From: G020353115 sp964640125
GTDB lineage: Bacteria; Bacteroidota; Bacteroidia; Bacteroidales; VadinHA17
Direction of reading: 5' to 3'
Length of the DNA: 20,884 bases
Assembly (NCBI GenBank): GCA_964640125.1
Contig: CAZXGG010000063.1
Location: 1 to 20,884, forward strand
This document shows, piece by piece, positions 1 to 7,365 of the stretch. The notes under the pieces are model-generated. The model saw only the letters and a list, made by a program, of their open reading frames with translations, ran no database searches and had not been told where the DNA came from. The position numbers and the translations under genes are program-made. The number at the start of each line of letters is the position of its first letter. The first letter of the stretch is position 1.

Positions 1-80
1 TACGAGTTGAGCAAACCAAAGAAGATATTGAAAATGGTATTGATAAACAATTGGAGTATGCAATTAACCTGCTAAAGTAA
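1..80 (+). CDS. 3' end of a probable S41 (Tricorn-like) peptidase, partial
   Basis: The reading frame is open from the left edge of the window and ends at TAA 78-80, giving about 25 C-terminal residues. The tail has the pattern xxDIxxGxDKQLEYAINLLK. This matches the usual C-terminal pattern of Tricorn and other S41 peptidases (an EDI..G.D.QLE.A...L motif), and it resembles the tail of the complete S41 gene that follows, which ends GRDQQLEEAVKALLEK. The bulk of the gene lies outside the window, so the family call rests on this short tail alone. A fold-back element starts about 40 bases after the stop. Confidence 0.45.
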   Translation, partial: RVEQTKEDIENGIDKQLEYAINLLK

Positions 81-116
81 AGGTTATTACACAAACAAGA
101 TTTTAAAAACAGGCAG

Positions 117-238
117 CTCATAACAATGTGTATAAGTAATGGCGGGGATGGTGATAATTGTGGTACGCGCAAGTATTCGTATCCGGGGATAGGAAGGCAG
201 CCCGTAATCCGCCACTAATCATATGCTAACCGTAAGAT
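117..238. repeat. Fold-back (attC-like) element 1
   Basis: This 122-bp element has imperfect terminal inverted repeats. The left arm (about 118-146) runs from TCATAAC through TATAAGTAATGGCGGG. The right arm (about 209-238) runs from CCGCCACTAATCATATG to CTAACCGTAAGAT. The arms pair over most of their length with bulges, as in integron attC sites. The right end (GTAAGAT) deviates from the GTTRRRY core. It is homologous in layout to elements at 3523-3723 and 5867-5996. It fills most of the gene-free gap between the partial peptidase and the next gene. Confidence 0.5.
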
Positions 239-262
239 ACCATAATATTAAAAAACACAATT

Positions 263-3200
263 ATGAAATTAATTAACACGCTGACTTTTTCAACAGCTTG
301 TCTGTTATTGTCTTCAGGGGCTTTTTCACAAGAAAGTCCATTGTGGTTACGTTACCCTGCAATCTCTCCTGATGGTAGTACTATTCTTTTTAATTACCAG
401 GGAGATATTTACAAGGTACCTTCTATTGGCGGAACAGCTTATCCGTTAACTATCAGTGAAAGTTATGAATACTCTGCTGTTTGGAATCATGACGGATCTC
501 AAATTGCTTTTGCATCAGATCGGTATGGTAATTTTGATGTGTTCACTATGCCTGCAACTGGAGGTGAGGCTAAACGACTTACCTTTCACTCCCATGATGA
601 AAAGCCAAGTGATTTTAGCAGAGATAATAGAAATATTATCTTTTCAGCCCTTCGCCAGGATCTACACACTAATGTACAGTTTCCTTCAGGAATTATGGAA
701 GAATTATATAGTGTGCCTGTCACTGGTGGAAGAGTAAACTTAATACTTACTTCGCCTGCACATGATGCAAATTATAGCCCTGATGGCACAAAACTCATTT
801 TTCATGATAAAAAAGGGTATGAAGATGATTGGAGAAAACACCATACATCTTCTGTAACTCGAGATGTATGGGTATATGACCTCTCCGCTAAGAAATACAC
901 TCAACTATCAACATTTGAGGGTGAAAATCGCAATCCTGTTTTTGATGCAAATAACGATGACTTCTATTATTTAACAGAAGAAAATGGTTCATTCAACATT
1001 CATAAAAGTTCGCTTAGCAATCCGGCAATAAATACAGCTATTACAAATCTAGAAAAACATCCTGTCAGGTTCTTAACAAAAGCAGATAAAGGTACATTAT
1101 GCTTTAGTTATCATGGAGAAATTTACACAGTAAATCCTGGTGAACAGCCTCAAAAAGTTAAGATCATTATTGGTTTTGATGGGAGACAAACACTGGACAA
1201 AATAGTTAATGTAAATAAGGAATTTACTGAAACAAGTCTTTCACCAAATGGAAAAGAGTTTGCCTATGTATTCAGAGGAGAAATATTTGTGAGCAGCGTA
1301 GAACACGGCACAACAAAACGAATAACAAATACTCCATGGCAGGAAAGAAGTGTGAGCTTCAGTCCAGATGGAAGATCACTTCTTTATGCAGCAGAAGTAA
1401 ATAACAGCTGGAATATTTATAGCAAATCAATTCTAAGAGATGACGAGGATTTTTTCTTCCTGTCAACAATCCTTAAAGAAGAAACAGTGATAGCTACAGA
1501 AGCAGAGGAGTTTCAACCCGCCTATTCCCCTAATGGAAAAGAAGTTGCATACTTTGAAAACCGCACGATCCTTAAGGTTATCAATCTCAAATCTAAACAA
1601 TCAAGAACTATTTTACCAGGTGAACACAACTACTCATACTCAGATGGTGATATGTGGTTTCAATGGTCGCCTGACAGCAAATGGTTCTTGGTGAGCTTTG
1701 GTCCAAAAGAACGTATTTGGGGCACAGAGGTGGGTTTAATAGAGGCCTCCGGAACAGGAGTCCTCAGAAATATCACGCAAAGTGGGTATGAGGATATTAA
1801 ACCAAAATGGGCAATGGATGGTAAAATGATGATTTGGGCATCTACCAGGCAAGGTAATAGAACAGAAGGCGGATCTATAAACAGCGGTGATGTATTTGGA
1901 ATGTTCTTTACCCAGGCATCATTTGACAGGTTCAATTTATCAAAAGAAGAATTTGATCTTTTAAAAGAAAAAGAGAAGAAGGAAAAAGAAGGAGAAAAAG
2001 ATGAGAGTAAAAAGGAAAACCAAAAGAAAAAGGATAATAATTCAGATGATATCGATAAAGTTGAGAACTTAAAATTTGATTGGACGAATCTAACTGATCG
2101 TAAGCGTAGACTCACTGTTCATACATCCCGGGCTTTTGAATATTTATTATCAAAAGATGGTGACAAACTATATTATTCAACTCGATTTGAGGGAAAAAAC
2201 AATATTTGGATCACAGATCTCAGAACTAAAGAAACTAAGCTTTTTGCAAAAATTGGTGCCAATAGAACTAGCATGGAGCTTTCGAAGAAGGGTGACTTCA
2301 TTCTTGTTTTGGCCGACGGTAAACCTGTGAAGGTTGAAACCAAAGATGGAAAAACTGAACCGATTAGTACCAATGGTGAGATGATACTCAAGGAAGAAGA
2401 TGAGCGTTCCTATATTTTTGATCATTGTTGGAGACAAATGAGAGAGAAGTTTATATTTCCTGATTTACAAGGGGTAGATTGGGAGTTTTACCGATCAGCA
2501 TATAAACCATTTCTTCAACACATCAACAACAACTTTGATTTTGCCGAGATGCTTAGTGAAATGCTTGGAGAACTGAATGCTTCTCACACAGGATGCGGAT
2601 ACAGACATCTTGAACAAAACGCTGATATAACCGCTTCACTTGGATTATTATATGATTATGCGCATACTGGAGATGGATTGAAGATAGCTGAAGTACTGAA
2701 AGATGGACCACTTAATAAAGCAGTTTCTAAAGTAAAACCTGGAAATATCATTGAAAAAATTGATGGGCAAATTATCACCTCAACCATGGACTTTTATCAA
2801 CTGCTAAACAGAAAAATGGGTAAAAATGTGCTTTTATCAATGCTAAATCCATCAGATAATTCAAGATGGGAAGAAGTAGTTAAACCAATTTCATTGGAAG
2901 CCGAAAATCAACTATTATACAAACGATGGGTAGAAACACGACGAGAAGAGACGCTTAAATTATCTGATGGGAAACTGGGTTACGTGCATGTACGCAGTAT
3001 GAATGACGCCAGTATGAGAACAGTTTTTGAAGATGCATTAGGTAAACATATTTCTGCGGATGCACTCATTGTTGATACCCGTTTTAATGGCGGTGGAAAC
3101 CTGCATGATGTGCTTTCTGATTTTTTAATAGGGGAAAAATACATAGACATAATCCCTCATGGTCAATATATTGGCTACGAACCTTTGAATCGTTGGATTA

Positions 3201-3517
3201 AGCCATCTATAGTTATAATGGGCGAAGGGAATTATTCTGACGCTCATATATTTCCTGTAGCGTATAAATTCAAAGGCGGGGGCAAAACTTTAGGCATGCC
3301 TGTTCCTGGAACAGGAACATTTGTATGGTGGGAAACACAAATCGATCCAACAATTTATTTTGGTATCCCGATGGGTGGATGGAAACCGGTAGGAAAATCT
3401 TTCCTTGAAAACAGTCAGATGGAGCCAGATATCAAAGTACAAAATGAACCAGCAATAATGGCTGAAGGAAGGGATCAGCAACTGGAAGAGGCCGTAAAAG
3501 CATTATTAGAGAAATAA
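263..3517 (+). CDS. Tricorn-like S41 family peptidase
   Basis: This is a secreted or periplasmic serine peptidase of the Tricorn/S41 group, expected to trim peptides. It is 1084 residues long, close to archaeal Tricorn. Residues 1-22 look like a signal peptide (hydrophobic core, then AFSQ). Repeated SPDG/SPNG-type PD40 beta-propeller blades follow to about residue 550 (for example YPAISPDGS, YSPDGT, FSPDGR, YSPNGK). A very charged Lys/Glu linker spans about 567-600. The core domain contains the catalytic-type His775 (NASHT), a PDZ-like region around 800-880, and Ser992-Asp993 (NYSDAH) in the nucleophile position. The C-terminus has the EPDIKV and RDQQLEEAV motifs typical of S41. The catalytic set therefore looks intact. 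No Shine-Dalgarno sequence is visible. The gene lies between two fold-back elements, the second starting 6 bp after its stop, which suggests it moves as a unit with element 2. The family call is firm; the natural substrate is unknown. Confidence 0.92.
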   Translation: MKLINTLTFSTACLLLSSGAFSQESPLWLRYPAISPDGSTILFNYQGDIYKVPSIGGTAYPLTISESYEYSAVWNHDGSQIAFASDRYGNFDVFTMPATGGEAKRLTFHSHDEKPSDFSRDNRNIIFSALRQDLHTNVQFPSGIMEELYSVPVTGGRVNLILTSPAHDANYSPDGTKLIFHDKKGYEDDWRKHHTSSVTRDVWVYDLSAKKYTQLSTFEGENRNPVFDANNDDFYYLTEENGSFNIHKSSLSNPAINTAITNLEKHPVRFLTKADKGTLCFSYHGEIYTVNPGEQPQKVKIIIGFDGRQTLDKIVNVNKEFTETSLSPNGKEFAYVFRGEIFVSSVEHGTTKRITNTPWQERSVSFSPDGRSLLYAAEVNNSWNIYSKSILRDDEDFFFLSTILKEETVIATEAEEFQPAYSPNGKEVAYFENRTILKVINLKSKQSRTILPGEHNYSYSDGDMWFQWSPDSKWFLVSFGPKERIWGTEVGLIEASGTGVLRNITQSGYEDIKPKWAMDGKMMIWASTRQGNRTEGGSINSGDVFGMFFTQASFDRFNLSKEEFDLLKEKEKKEKEGEKDESKKENQKKKDNNSDDIDKVENLKFDWTNLTDRKRRLTVHTSRAFEYLLSKDGDKLYYSTRFEGKNNIWITDLRTKETKLFAKIGANRTSMELSKKGDFILVLADGKPVKVETKDGKTEPISTNGEMILKEEDERSYIFDHCWRQMREKFIFPDLQGVDWEFYRSAYKPFLQHINNNFDFAEMLSEMLGELNASHTGCGYRHLEQNADITASLGLLYDYAHTGDGLKIAEVLKDGPLNKAVSKVKPGNIIEKIDGQIITSTMDFYQLLNRKMGKNVLLSMLNPSDNSRWEEVVKPISLEAENQLLYKRWVETRREETLKLSDGKLGYVHVRSMNDASMRTVFEDALGKHISADALIVDTRFNGGGNLHDVLSDFLIGEKYIDIIPHGQYIGYEPLNRWIKPSIVIMGEGNYSDAHIFPVAYKFKGGGKTLGMPVPGTGTFVWWETQIDPTIYFGIPMGGWKPVGKSFLENSQMEPDIKVQNEPAIMAEGRDQQLEEAVKALLEK

Positions 3518-3522
3518 TCGGT

Positions 3523-3723
3523 ATCTAACATTGTATAAAAATAATAGCCGAGAAAGCAGTAAACCTGCCTGCCCACCCTGCCTTGCCGGCAGGCTTCACC
3601 ACGAGTGGTTTCGGCGGGGAGCCCGGTAGGCAGGTTAAAAGATTGTAACCGGCTTCAACTTCATCGTAAACTGAAAGTTTTGAGCTCCGCAGTCGGCTAC
3701 AATTATTATACGAAACGTTAGTG
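3523..3723. repeat. Fold-back (attC-like) element 2, with nested insertion
   Basis: The left arm 3523-3550 begins ATCTAAC, a perfect fit to the integron R'' pattern RYYYAAC, and continues to AATAGCCG. The right arm 3694-3723 begins CGGCTACAATTATTATACG and ends in ACGTTAGTG. It aligns along its whole length with element 3 (shared blocks: AGTAAA, TTGTA.CC.GC.TCAACTT, CGCAGT.GGCT.C). The exception is a 75-bp palindromic insert at 3562-3636. Without the insert it is 126 bp, the same size class as elements 1 and 3. Confidence 0.55.
3562..3636. repeat. REP-like palindromic insert inside element 2
   Basis: The segment is bounded by AACCTGCCT and its exact inverse AGGCAGGTT, and holds an inner palindrome around TGCCGGCAGGC and a GGCGGGGAGCCC block. 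It interrupts an otherwise colinear alignment between elements 2 and 3. A related sequence, in the opposite orientation, is at about 20468-20540 (GGCAGG, CTCCCC, CAGGCAGG). This suggests a small dispersed palindromic repeat family. Confidence 0.5.
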
Positions 3724-4122
3724 TTCATTGGTAAAAAAACTTACTGTGACTATTCAAGTCTAAGTATTAACCATGGACCATGACCAAATGAAGGCTTCTC
3801 GGGATTACAGGTAAATAACTGGTCAAAAGATAAACCGCGGACATCTTTTTGGATTTGCGATAATTGCTTTATCCCGCTAATAATGTCTGTGTTAAAAAAA
3901 ATTGACTTTAATCAGAATTATGTTTAATTTTATTCTGACAACATTATTTAGTTCGAAATATCATCATGCTAACATACTAAACATAAGAATTCCAACTAGT
4001 TTTTTAAAACCTAGTATCTATCTATCTTCTATTTAGTATTCATTAGTGTTACCTGTTTGAATATAAATAGAGTGTATCTGTTTTGATTTGAAATATGTAT
4101 TCTAAAATTTCAAATAAGAACC
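3724..4122. other. Gene-free leader of the second cassette
   Basis: About 400 bp of AT-rich sequence lie between element 2 and the next start codon. They contain a run of eight A at 3894-3901 and a possible remnant reading frame on the minus strand (3750-3911). A promoter for the downstream pair of secreted-protein genes probably lies here, but no convincing TAnnTTTG box at the right spacing could be found. Nothing else was recognised. Confidence 0.4.
3750..3911 (-). pseudogene. Possible remnant of a minus-strand coding sequence
   Basis: On the minus strand the frame is open from about 3911 to a TAG stop at 3750-3752. It encodes about 53 residues including the stretch DVRGLSFDQLFTCNPEKPSF followed by GHGPWLILRLE. 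The residue mix is protein-like, but there is no plausible start codon upstream and no family was recognised. It could be the C-terminal scrap of a gene left in the cassette, or chance. Confidence 0.25.
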
Positions 4123-4608
4123 ATGAAAATAATCTTTATTGAACATGTAACATTTTTTATGCTTGGTTTTGGATTGACTATACAAGCACAAAATACTATC
4201 CCTGCTTCTGGCGGGAATGCTTCGGGCAGCGGAGGCTCGGTGAGCTATTCAATAGGACAGGTTGTTTACAATACCAACACAGGAACAAACGGCACAATTG
4301 CACAAGGCGTGCAACAACCGTTTGAAATCTCAACTGTAATAGGAATTAATGAAGCCATAGGTATAAGCCTTTTGGTTTCGGTATATCCTAATCCCACAAC
4401 CGATTTTCTTACCTTAAAAGTTGAAAACTACGATATTACAAATTTGTTGTATCAGCTTTTTGACATGCAAGGGAAACTTTTAGAAACAAAAAAGATTGAA
4501 GGCAACCAAATAAGCATTGTCATGAGCAATCTTGTGCCGGCAACATATTTTCTGAAAGTAGCTGAAAAAAACAAAGAAATTAAAACATTTAAAATCATTA
4601 AAAATTAA
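4123..4608 (+). CDS. Small T9SS type A sorting domain protein
   Basis: This is a 161-residue secreted protein. Residues 1-22 form a signal peptide ending in QAQ. Residues 28-70 are a Gly/Ser/Asn-rich stretch (ASGGNASGSGGSVSYSIGQV, then a QGVQQP motif) commonly seen just before type IX sorting domains in Bacteroidota. Residues 86-161 form the T9SS type A C-terminal sorting domain (VYPNPTTDFLTL near its start, LYQLFDMQGKLL, a YFLKV strand, ending KTFKIIKN). There is no separate effector domain, so this is nearly all export signal. It would pass the inner membrane by Sec, then the outer membrane by T9SS, and be attached to the surface or released. The next gene starts 5 bp downstream, so the two are probably co-transcribed. 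The sorting-domain call is firm; the role is unknown. Confidence 0.88.
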   Translation: MKIIFIEHVTFFMLGFGLTIQAQNTIPASGGNASGSGGSVSYSIGQVVYNTNTGTNGTIAQGVQQPFEISTVIGINEAIGISLLVSVYPNPTTDFLTLKVENYDITNLLYQLFDMQGKLLETKKIEGNQISIVMSNLVPATYFLKVAEKNKEIKTFKIIKN

Positions 4609-4613
4609 AAATA

Positions 4614-5747
4614 ATGAGAAAGTTAATTACACTATTAGTCGCAGTACTATTAACGGCAAGTGTGTTTGCTCAATCACCAGAAAAAATGAGTTATCAGGCA
4701 GTAATCAGAGATGCAAGTGATAACCTTGTAACCAACCATTCAGTAGGTATGCAAATAAGCATATTGCAAGGTTCGGAAACAGGATCACCTGTTTATGTAG
4801 AAACCCAGACCCCAACAACTAATTCCAATGGTCTTGTTAGTATTGAAATTGGTGCAGGTTCGATTATTTCAGGATCGTTTGCTTCTATTGATTGGACAAG
4901 TGGACCCTATTTTTTAAAAACCGAAACTGATCCGACAGGTGGCACGAGTTACAGTATTACTGGAACAAGTGAATTATTAAGTGTTCCTTATGCACTCTAC
5001 TCAGCGTTTACCGGAGATACATCTATGTGGAAAAAAAACGTAGCAAATATTTATTACAATAAAGGAAATGTGGGTATAGGAACATCAACACCAGGAGAGG
5101 GTGTGAATACAAAATTTGATGTTATTGGACGTATTTCTTTTCGTACCAATTCAAGCGAGATAGGTAAAGTTTTAGTTTTTGATAACATTGGTACTGCACA
5201 AAGACTATACACAGATGCATTAACAGGCAATCCTTCAGATCTTGTTTTTGGAACATATCCTAATGGACATATAAATCAACTATATCTTCAACAAAGTACA
5301 GGAAATGTGGGTATAGGAACATCAACACCAGGAGAGGGTGTGAATACAAAATTTGATGTTATTGGACGTATTTCTTTTCGTACCAATTCAAGCGAGATAG
5401 GTAAAGTTTTAGTTTTTGATAACATTGGTACTGCACAAAGACTATACACAGATGCATTAACAGGCAATCCTTCAGATCTTGTTTTTGGAACATATCCTAA
5501 TGGACATATAAATCAACTATATCTTCAACAAAGTACAGGAAATGTGGGTATAGGAACATCAACACCAGGAGCAAAACTTGATGTCAATGGTTCAGTTAAA
5601 GTATCTAATGATGCAACTGCTGCAAGCGCAAACAATGTTGGAGCAATAAGATATCGTACAAGTGGTAATAACAGTTATTGCGAAATGGTTATGCAAACAG
5701 CTGCTTCCTCTTATTCATGGGTGATAATTAAACAAAATAGTTGGTAA
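4614..5747 (+). CDS. Secreted tail-fibre-like protein with a duplicated segment
   Basis: The protein has 377 residues. Residues 1-19 are a signal peptide (LLTASVFAQ). Residues 20-130 form a beta-rich N-terminal domain typical of Bacteroidota surface proteins (MSYQAVIRDASDNLV, later LLSVPYALYS). The rest consists of GNVGIGTSTPG motifs and a KLDVNGSVKVSN motif, as found in phage tail-fibre and S74-type head-domain proteins. There is no S74 chaperone domain and no T9SS sorting domain at the C-terminus. Residues 151-229 and 230-308 are identical copies, followed by the first residues of a third. Tail-fibre-like repeats of this sort usually form trimeric beta-helical fibres, so a surface-adhesive role is an inference. 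It is coupled to the small T9SS protein upstream. It may be a recently expanded protein whose length varies between strains. Confidence 0.8.
   Translation: MRKLITLLVAVLLTASVFAQSPEKMSYQAVIRDASDNLVTNHSVGMQISILQGSETGSPVYVETQTPTTNSNGLVSIEIGAGSIISGSFASIDWTSGPYFLKTETDPTGGTSYSITGTSELLSVPYALYSAFTGDTSMWKKNVANIYYNKGNVGIGTSTPGEGVNTKFDVIGRISFRTNSSEIGKVLVFDNIGTAQRLYTDALTGNPSDLVFGTYPNGHINQLYLQQSTGNVGIGTSTPGEGVNTKFDVIGRISFRTNSSEIGKVLVFDNIGTAQRLYTDALTGNPSDLVFGTYPNGHINQLYLQQSTGNVGIGTSTPGAKLDVNGSVKVSNDATAASANNVGAIRYRTSGNNSYCEMVMQTAASSYSWVIIKQNSW
5064..5570 (+). repeat. Perfect 237-bp tandem repeat (two copies plus 33 bp)
   Basis: Copy 1 is 5064-5300 and copy 2 is 5301-5537, with no base difference seen between them. 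The first 33 bases recur at 5538-5570 before the sequence diverges at GCAAAACTT. The period is 79 codons, so reading frame is kept. Confidence 0.97.
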
Positions 5748-5780
5748 TATTATAAAGGGCCTCTTTTTTAGACTGGAGGA

Positions 5781-5809
5781 TGGATAACTGTGATTAAGTT
5801 CTTTATCCA
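5781..5809 (+). terminator. Weak hairpin 3' of the secreted-protein pair
   Basis: TGGATAA (5781-5787) pairs exactly with TTATCCA (5803-5809) across a 15-base loop. It lies 34 bp after the stop. No T-run follows directly, so a role as a terminator is uncertain. The rest of the 322-bp gene-free gap (5748-6069) is mostly element 3. Confidence 0.25.
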
Positions 5810-5866
5810 GGAGAGGTTTGATTTTTGCTTGTAATTACAACCTCCTTCTATTGTAAATCAACGAAA

Positions 5867-5996
5867 CGCTAACAATGTATAAAAATAATAGCCGGTTTAG
5901 TAGTAAATTCAAGGGTTGTAGCCCGCATCAACTTTCTTGTAACTATACAGGAATAAAGCCCGCAGTTGGCTGCTATTCTTATACTCACCGTTGGGG
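5867..5996. repeat. Fold-back (attC-like) element 3
   Basis: This 130-bp element has a left arm CGCTAACAATGTATAAAAAT to AATAGCCGG (5867-5897) and a right arm GGCTGCTATTCTTATACTC to ACCGTTGGGG (about 5967-5996). The arms pair imperfectly. The right-end GTTGGGG matches GTTRRR of the integron core site, with the last base off. It is colinear with element 2 apart from that copy's insertion. Confidence 0.55.
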
Positions 5997-6069
5997 GTAT
6001 TTATCATAATGATCGTATCTTTCGGAACGTTTTTTAGTTTTACAATGATAATCCTTTCCTTTTTCTGCT

Positions 6070-6279
6070 ATGTCCGTTCAAATCTTTGACTTTAAATTCG
6101 GGATCAACTATTGTTATATCATCAAGGACAAAGGTGCCATTATGATAGATGGCGGGTCTCCAAATATTGACTTAATAAAAGAGAGCTGGAAATTGATCAT
6201 TGACGGGGGTGCTAAAATGATCTTCCCGGGTCATGGCAAACCATTTCCAGTTGAAATCATAAAAAAACACATTTCCTGA
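6070..6279 (+). pseudogene. Metallo-beta-lactamase-fold protein with its core deleted
   Basis: This short frame of 69 residues joins the two ends of an MBL-fold hydrolase. Residues 1-32 are the N-terminal strands (NYCYIIKDKGAIMIDGGSPN). Residues 33-69 are the C-terminal part (ESWKLIIDGGAKMIFPGHGK, then PFPVEIIKK). The family normally has 200 or more residues and carries the HxHxDH metal-binding motif between these parts; that whole region is absent. The frame is preserved across the junction, so a stable remnant could still be translated, but hydrolase activity is not expected. Its stop overlaps the start of the next gene (TGATG, 6277-6281), the mark of an old operon. The reading as an internal deletion is an inference from family knowledge. 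Confidence 0.7.
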
Positions 6280-6632
6280 TGAAGATCATTTTGCTATCCG
6301 TCGGAACCCGTGGGGATATGGAACCCTTTCTGGCAATTGGTAACCTGCTGCAAGAAAAAGGAGACCAGGTAATCTGTGCTTTTCCGGAGCAATATAGGAA
6401 TCTTGCTGAAGATTCAACTATGGATTTTTTTTCACTGGGGACAAAATTCATTGAGTTGTTGGAAAGTGATGATGGTAAAGCTGCTCTTGGAGGGAGTGGT
6501 TCGGGTTTACGGAAAATGATGGCGTATGTGCGGCTTGCCAGCCATCAAAATGAAGTCAATAAGGAACTTGTTGCCAAACAGGTTGATTTAATCGAAAGCG
6601 AAAATCCTGACAGATCATTTATAAAAGTGTAG
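6279..6632 (+). pseudogene. Truncated GT28/UGT-type glycosyltransferase
   Basis: The frame gives 117 residues. The start MKIILLSVGTRGDMEPFLAI, then GNLLQEKGDQVICAF, is the N-terminal Rossmann half of GT28/UGT-like glycosyltransferases such as sterol or macrolide glucosyltransferases. Members have about 400 residues. Similarity ends near residue 111 (IESENPDR), after which six unrelated residues lead to a stop at 6630-6632. The last 14 bases overlap the 3' end of the convergent nucleotidyltransferase gene, so the break lies directly at that gene's end. The C-terminal, nucleotide-sugar-binding half is missing and the product should be inactive. It is translationally coupled to the MBL remnant upstream. 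Confidence 0.75.
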
Positions 6633-7362
6633 CCACATCTCTTGTTTGAAAATAATCGCGGGCTGTGTTCAATTGTTCCGGTTTTCCGATATCGATCCAG
6701 AGATCGGCATCGTGCCGGTAGATGATTATCGGATTTTCGGCAGCCAGTCTTAGATAGAGTGAAGTAAGAGAAAAGGCTCCCTTCTCGGTAACCAGGTTAT
6801 AAAGTTCAGGATCCACAACCGAGATGCCGGAATATCCCACCCTGTTTACCGTATCTCCAGCCGGCAATGAATCGATCCTCTCCCCTGTTTCGGTATTTTC
6901 CCAACCGACCAGGCGATTATTCTTATCGGTTAAAAAGTAGCGTTGTGTATTCCTTTCTTTGCAGGCGAGGGAAACAAGGGCACCTGTCCCCTGATGGTAT
7001 CGTAACAGGGATAAGATATCGAGGTTTGTCAGAACATCCACGTTATAGGTCAGGAACGGTTGATGATCATCAAAGAACCAGGATGCTTTCATCAATCCTC
7101 CACCGGTTTCAAGAAGCTGTTCCCGCTCATCAGAGAGTTCAATCCGGATATTAAAATTCCTTTTCTCCTCCAGAAATTCTTCAATCCTATCCGCAAAATG
7201 ATGAACATTGATGATGATCTCATCAAATCCGTATTTAATGAGTTTCCGGATCGCTATTTCAAGCAGGGCTTTCCCACCGATTTCCACCAGGGCTTTGGGT
7301 TGATCCTCAGTGATCTTCCCTAGTCTTGAACCTATTCCTGCTGCAAAAATGATGGCTTTCAC
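6619..7362 (-). CDS. murU: MurU-like sugar-1-phosphate nucleotidyltransferase
   Basis: This is a 247-residue NTP-transferase with a single GT-A fold. It has the signature AAGIGSRLGKITEDQPKALV (residues 7-26), a substrate loop ETGGGL (85-90), metal-binding Asp109 in NVDV, and Asp224 in WIDIGKPEQL. The length fits MurU and related stand-alone pyrophosphorylases, which lack the extra C-terminal helix domain of GlmU or RmlA. MurU makes UDP-MurNAc from UTP and MurNAc-1-phosphate. That role is suggested here mainly by the AmgK-like kinase gene upstream on the same strand. A mannose-1-P or other sugar nucleotidyltransferase is the alternative. The start is GTG at 7360-7362, since the motif begins right after it. 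A gap of 255 bp with repeat tracts separates it from the kinase gene, so it may have its own promoter. Confidence 0.75.
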   Translation of the reverse strand: MKAIIFAAGIGSRLGKITEDQPKALVEIGGKALLEIAIRKLIKYGFDEIIINVHHFADRIEEFLEEKRNFNIRIELSDEREQLLETGGGLMKASWFFDDHQPFLTYNVDVLTNLDILSLLRYHQGTGALVSLACKERNTQRYFLTDKNNRLVGWENTETGERIDSLPAGDTVNRVGYSGISVVDPELYNLVTEKGAFSLTSLYLRLAAENPIIIYRHDADLWIDIGKPEQLNTARDYFQTRDVATLL

Positions 7363-7365
7363 GGG

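Noticed and set aside
1660..2115. Long minus-strand open frame opposite the Tricorn-like gene
   Set aside because: It is a shadow of the Lys/Glu-rich linker codons, which read as Ser/Phe runs on the other strand. It has no domain and lies wholly within a convincing gene.
3525..3728. 67-codon minus-strand frame across element 2
   Set aside because: It is made of the fold-back element and its nested palindrome, without homology to element 3 at protein level.
4040..4095. Promoter for the T9SS gene (TTTG ... TATCTGTTTTG)
   Set aside because: The -7-like box has an extra base relative to TAnnTTTG, so it was not called.
5755..5775. Strong terminator at AAAGGGCCTCTTTTTT after the fibre gene
   Set aside because: The possible stem leaves almost no loop and includes a G-T pair, so a stable intrinsic terminator is not supported.
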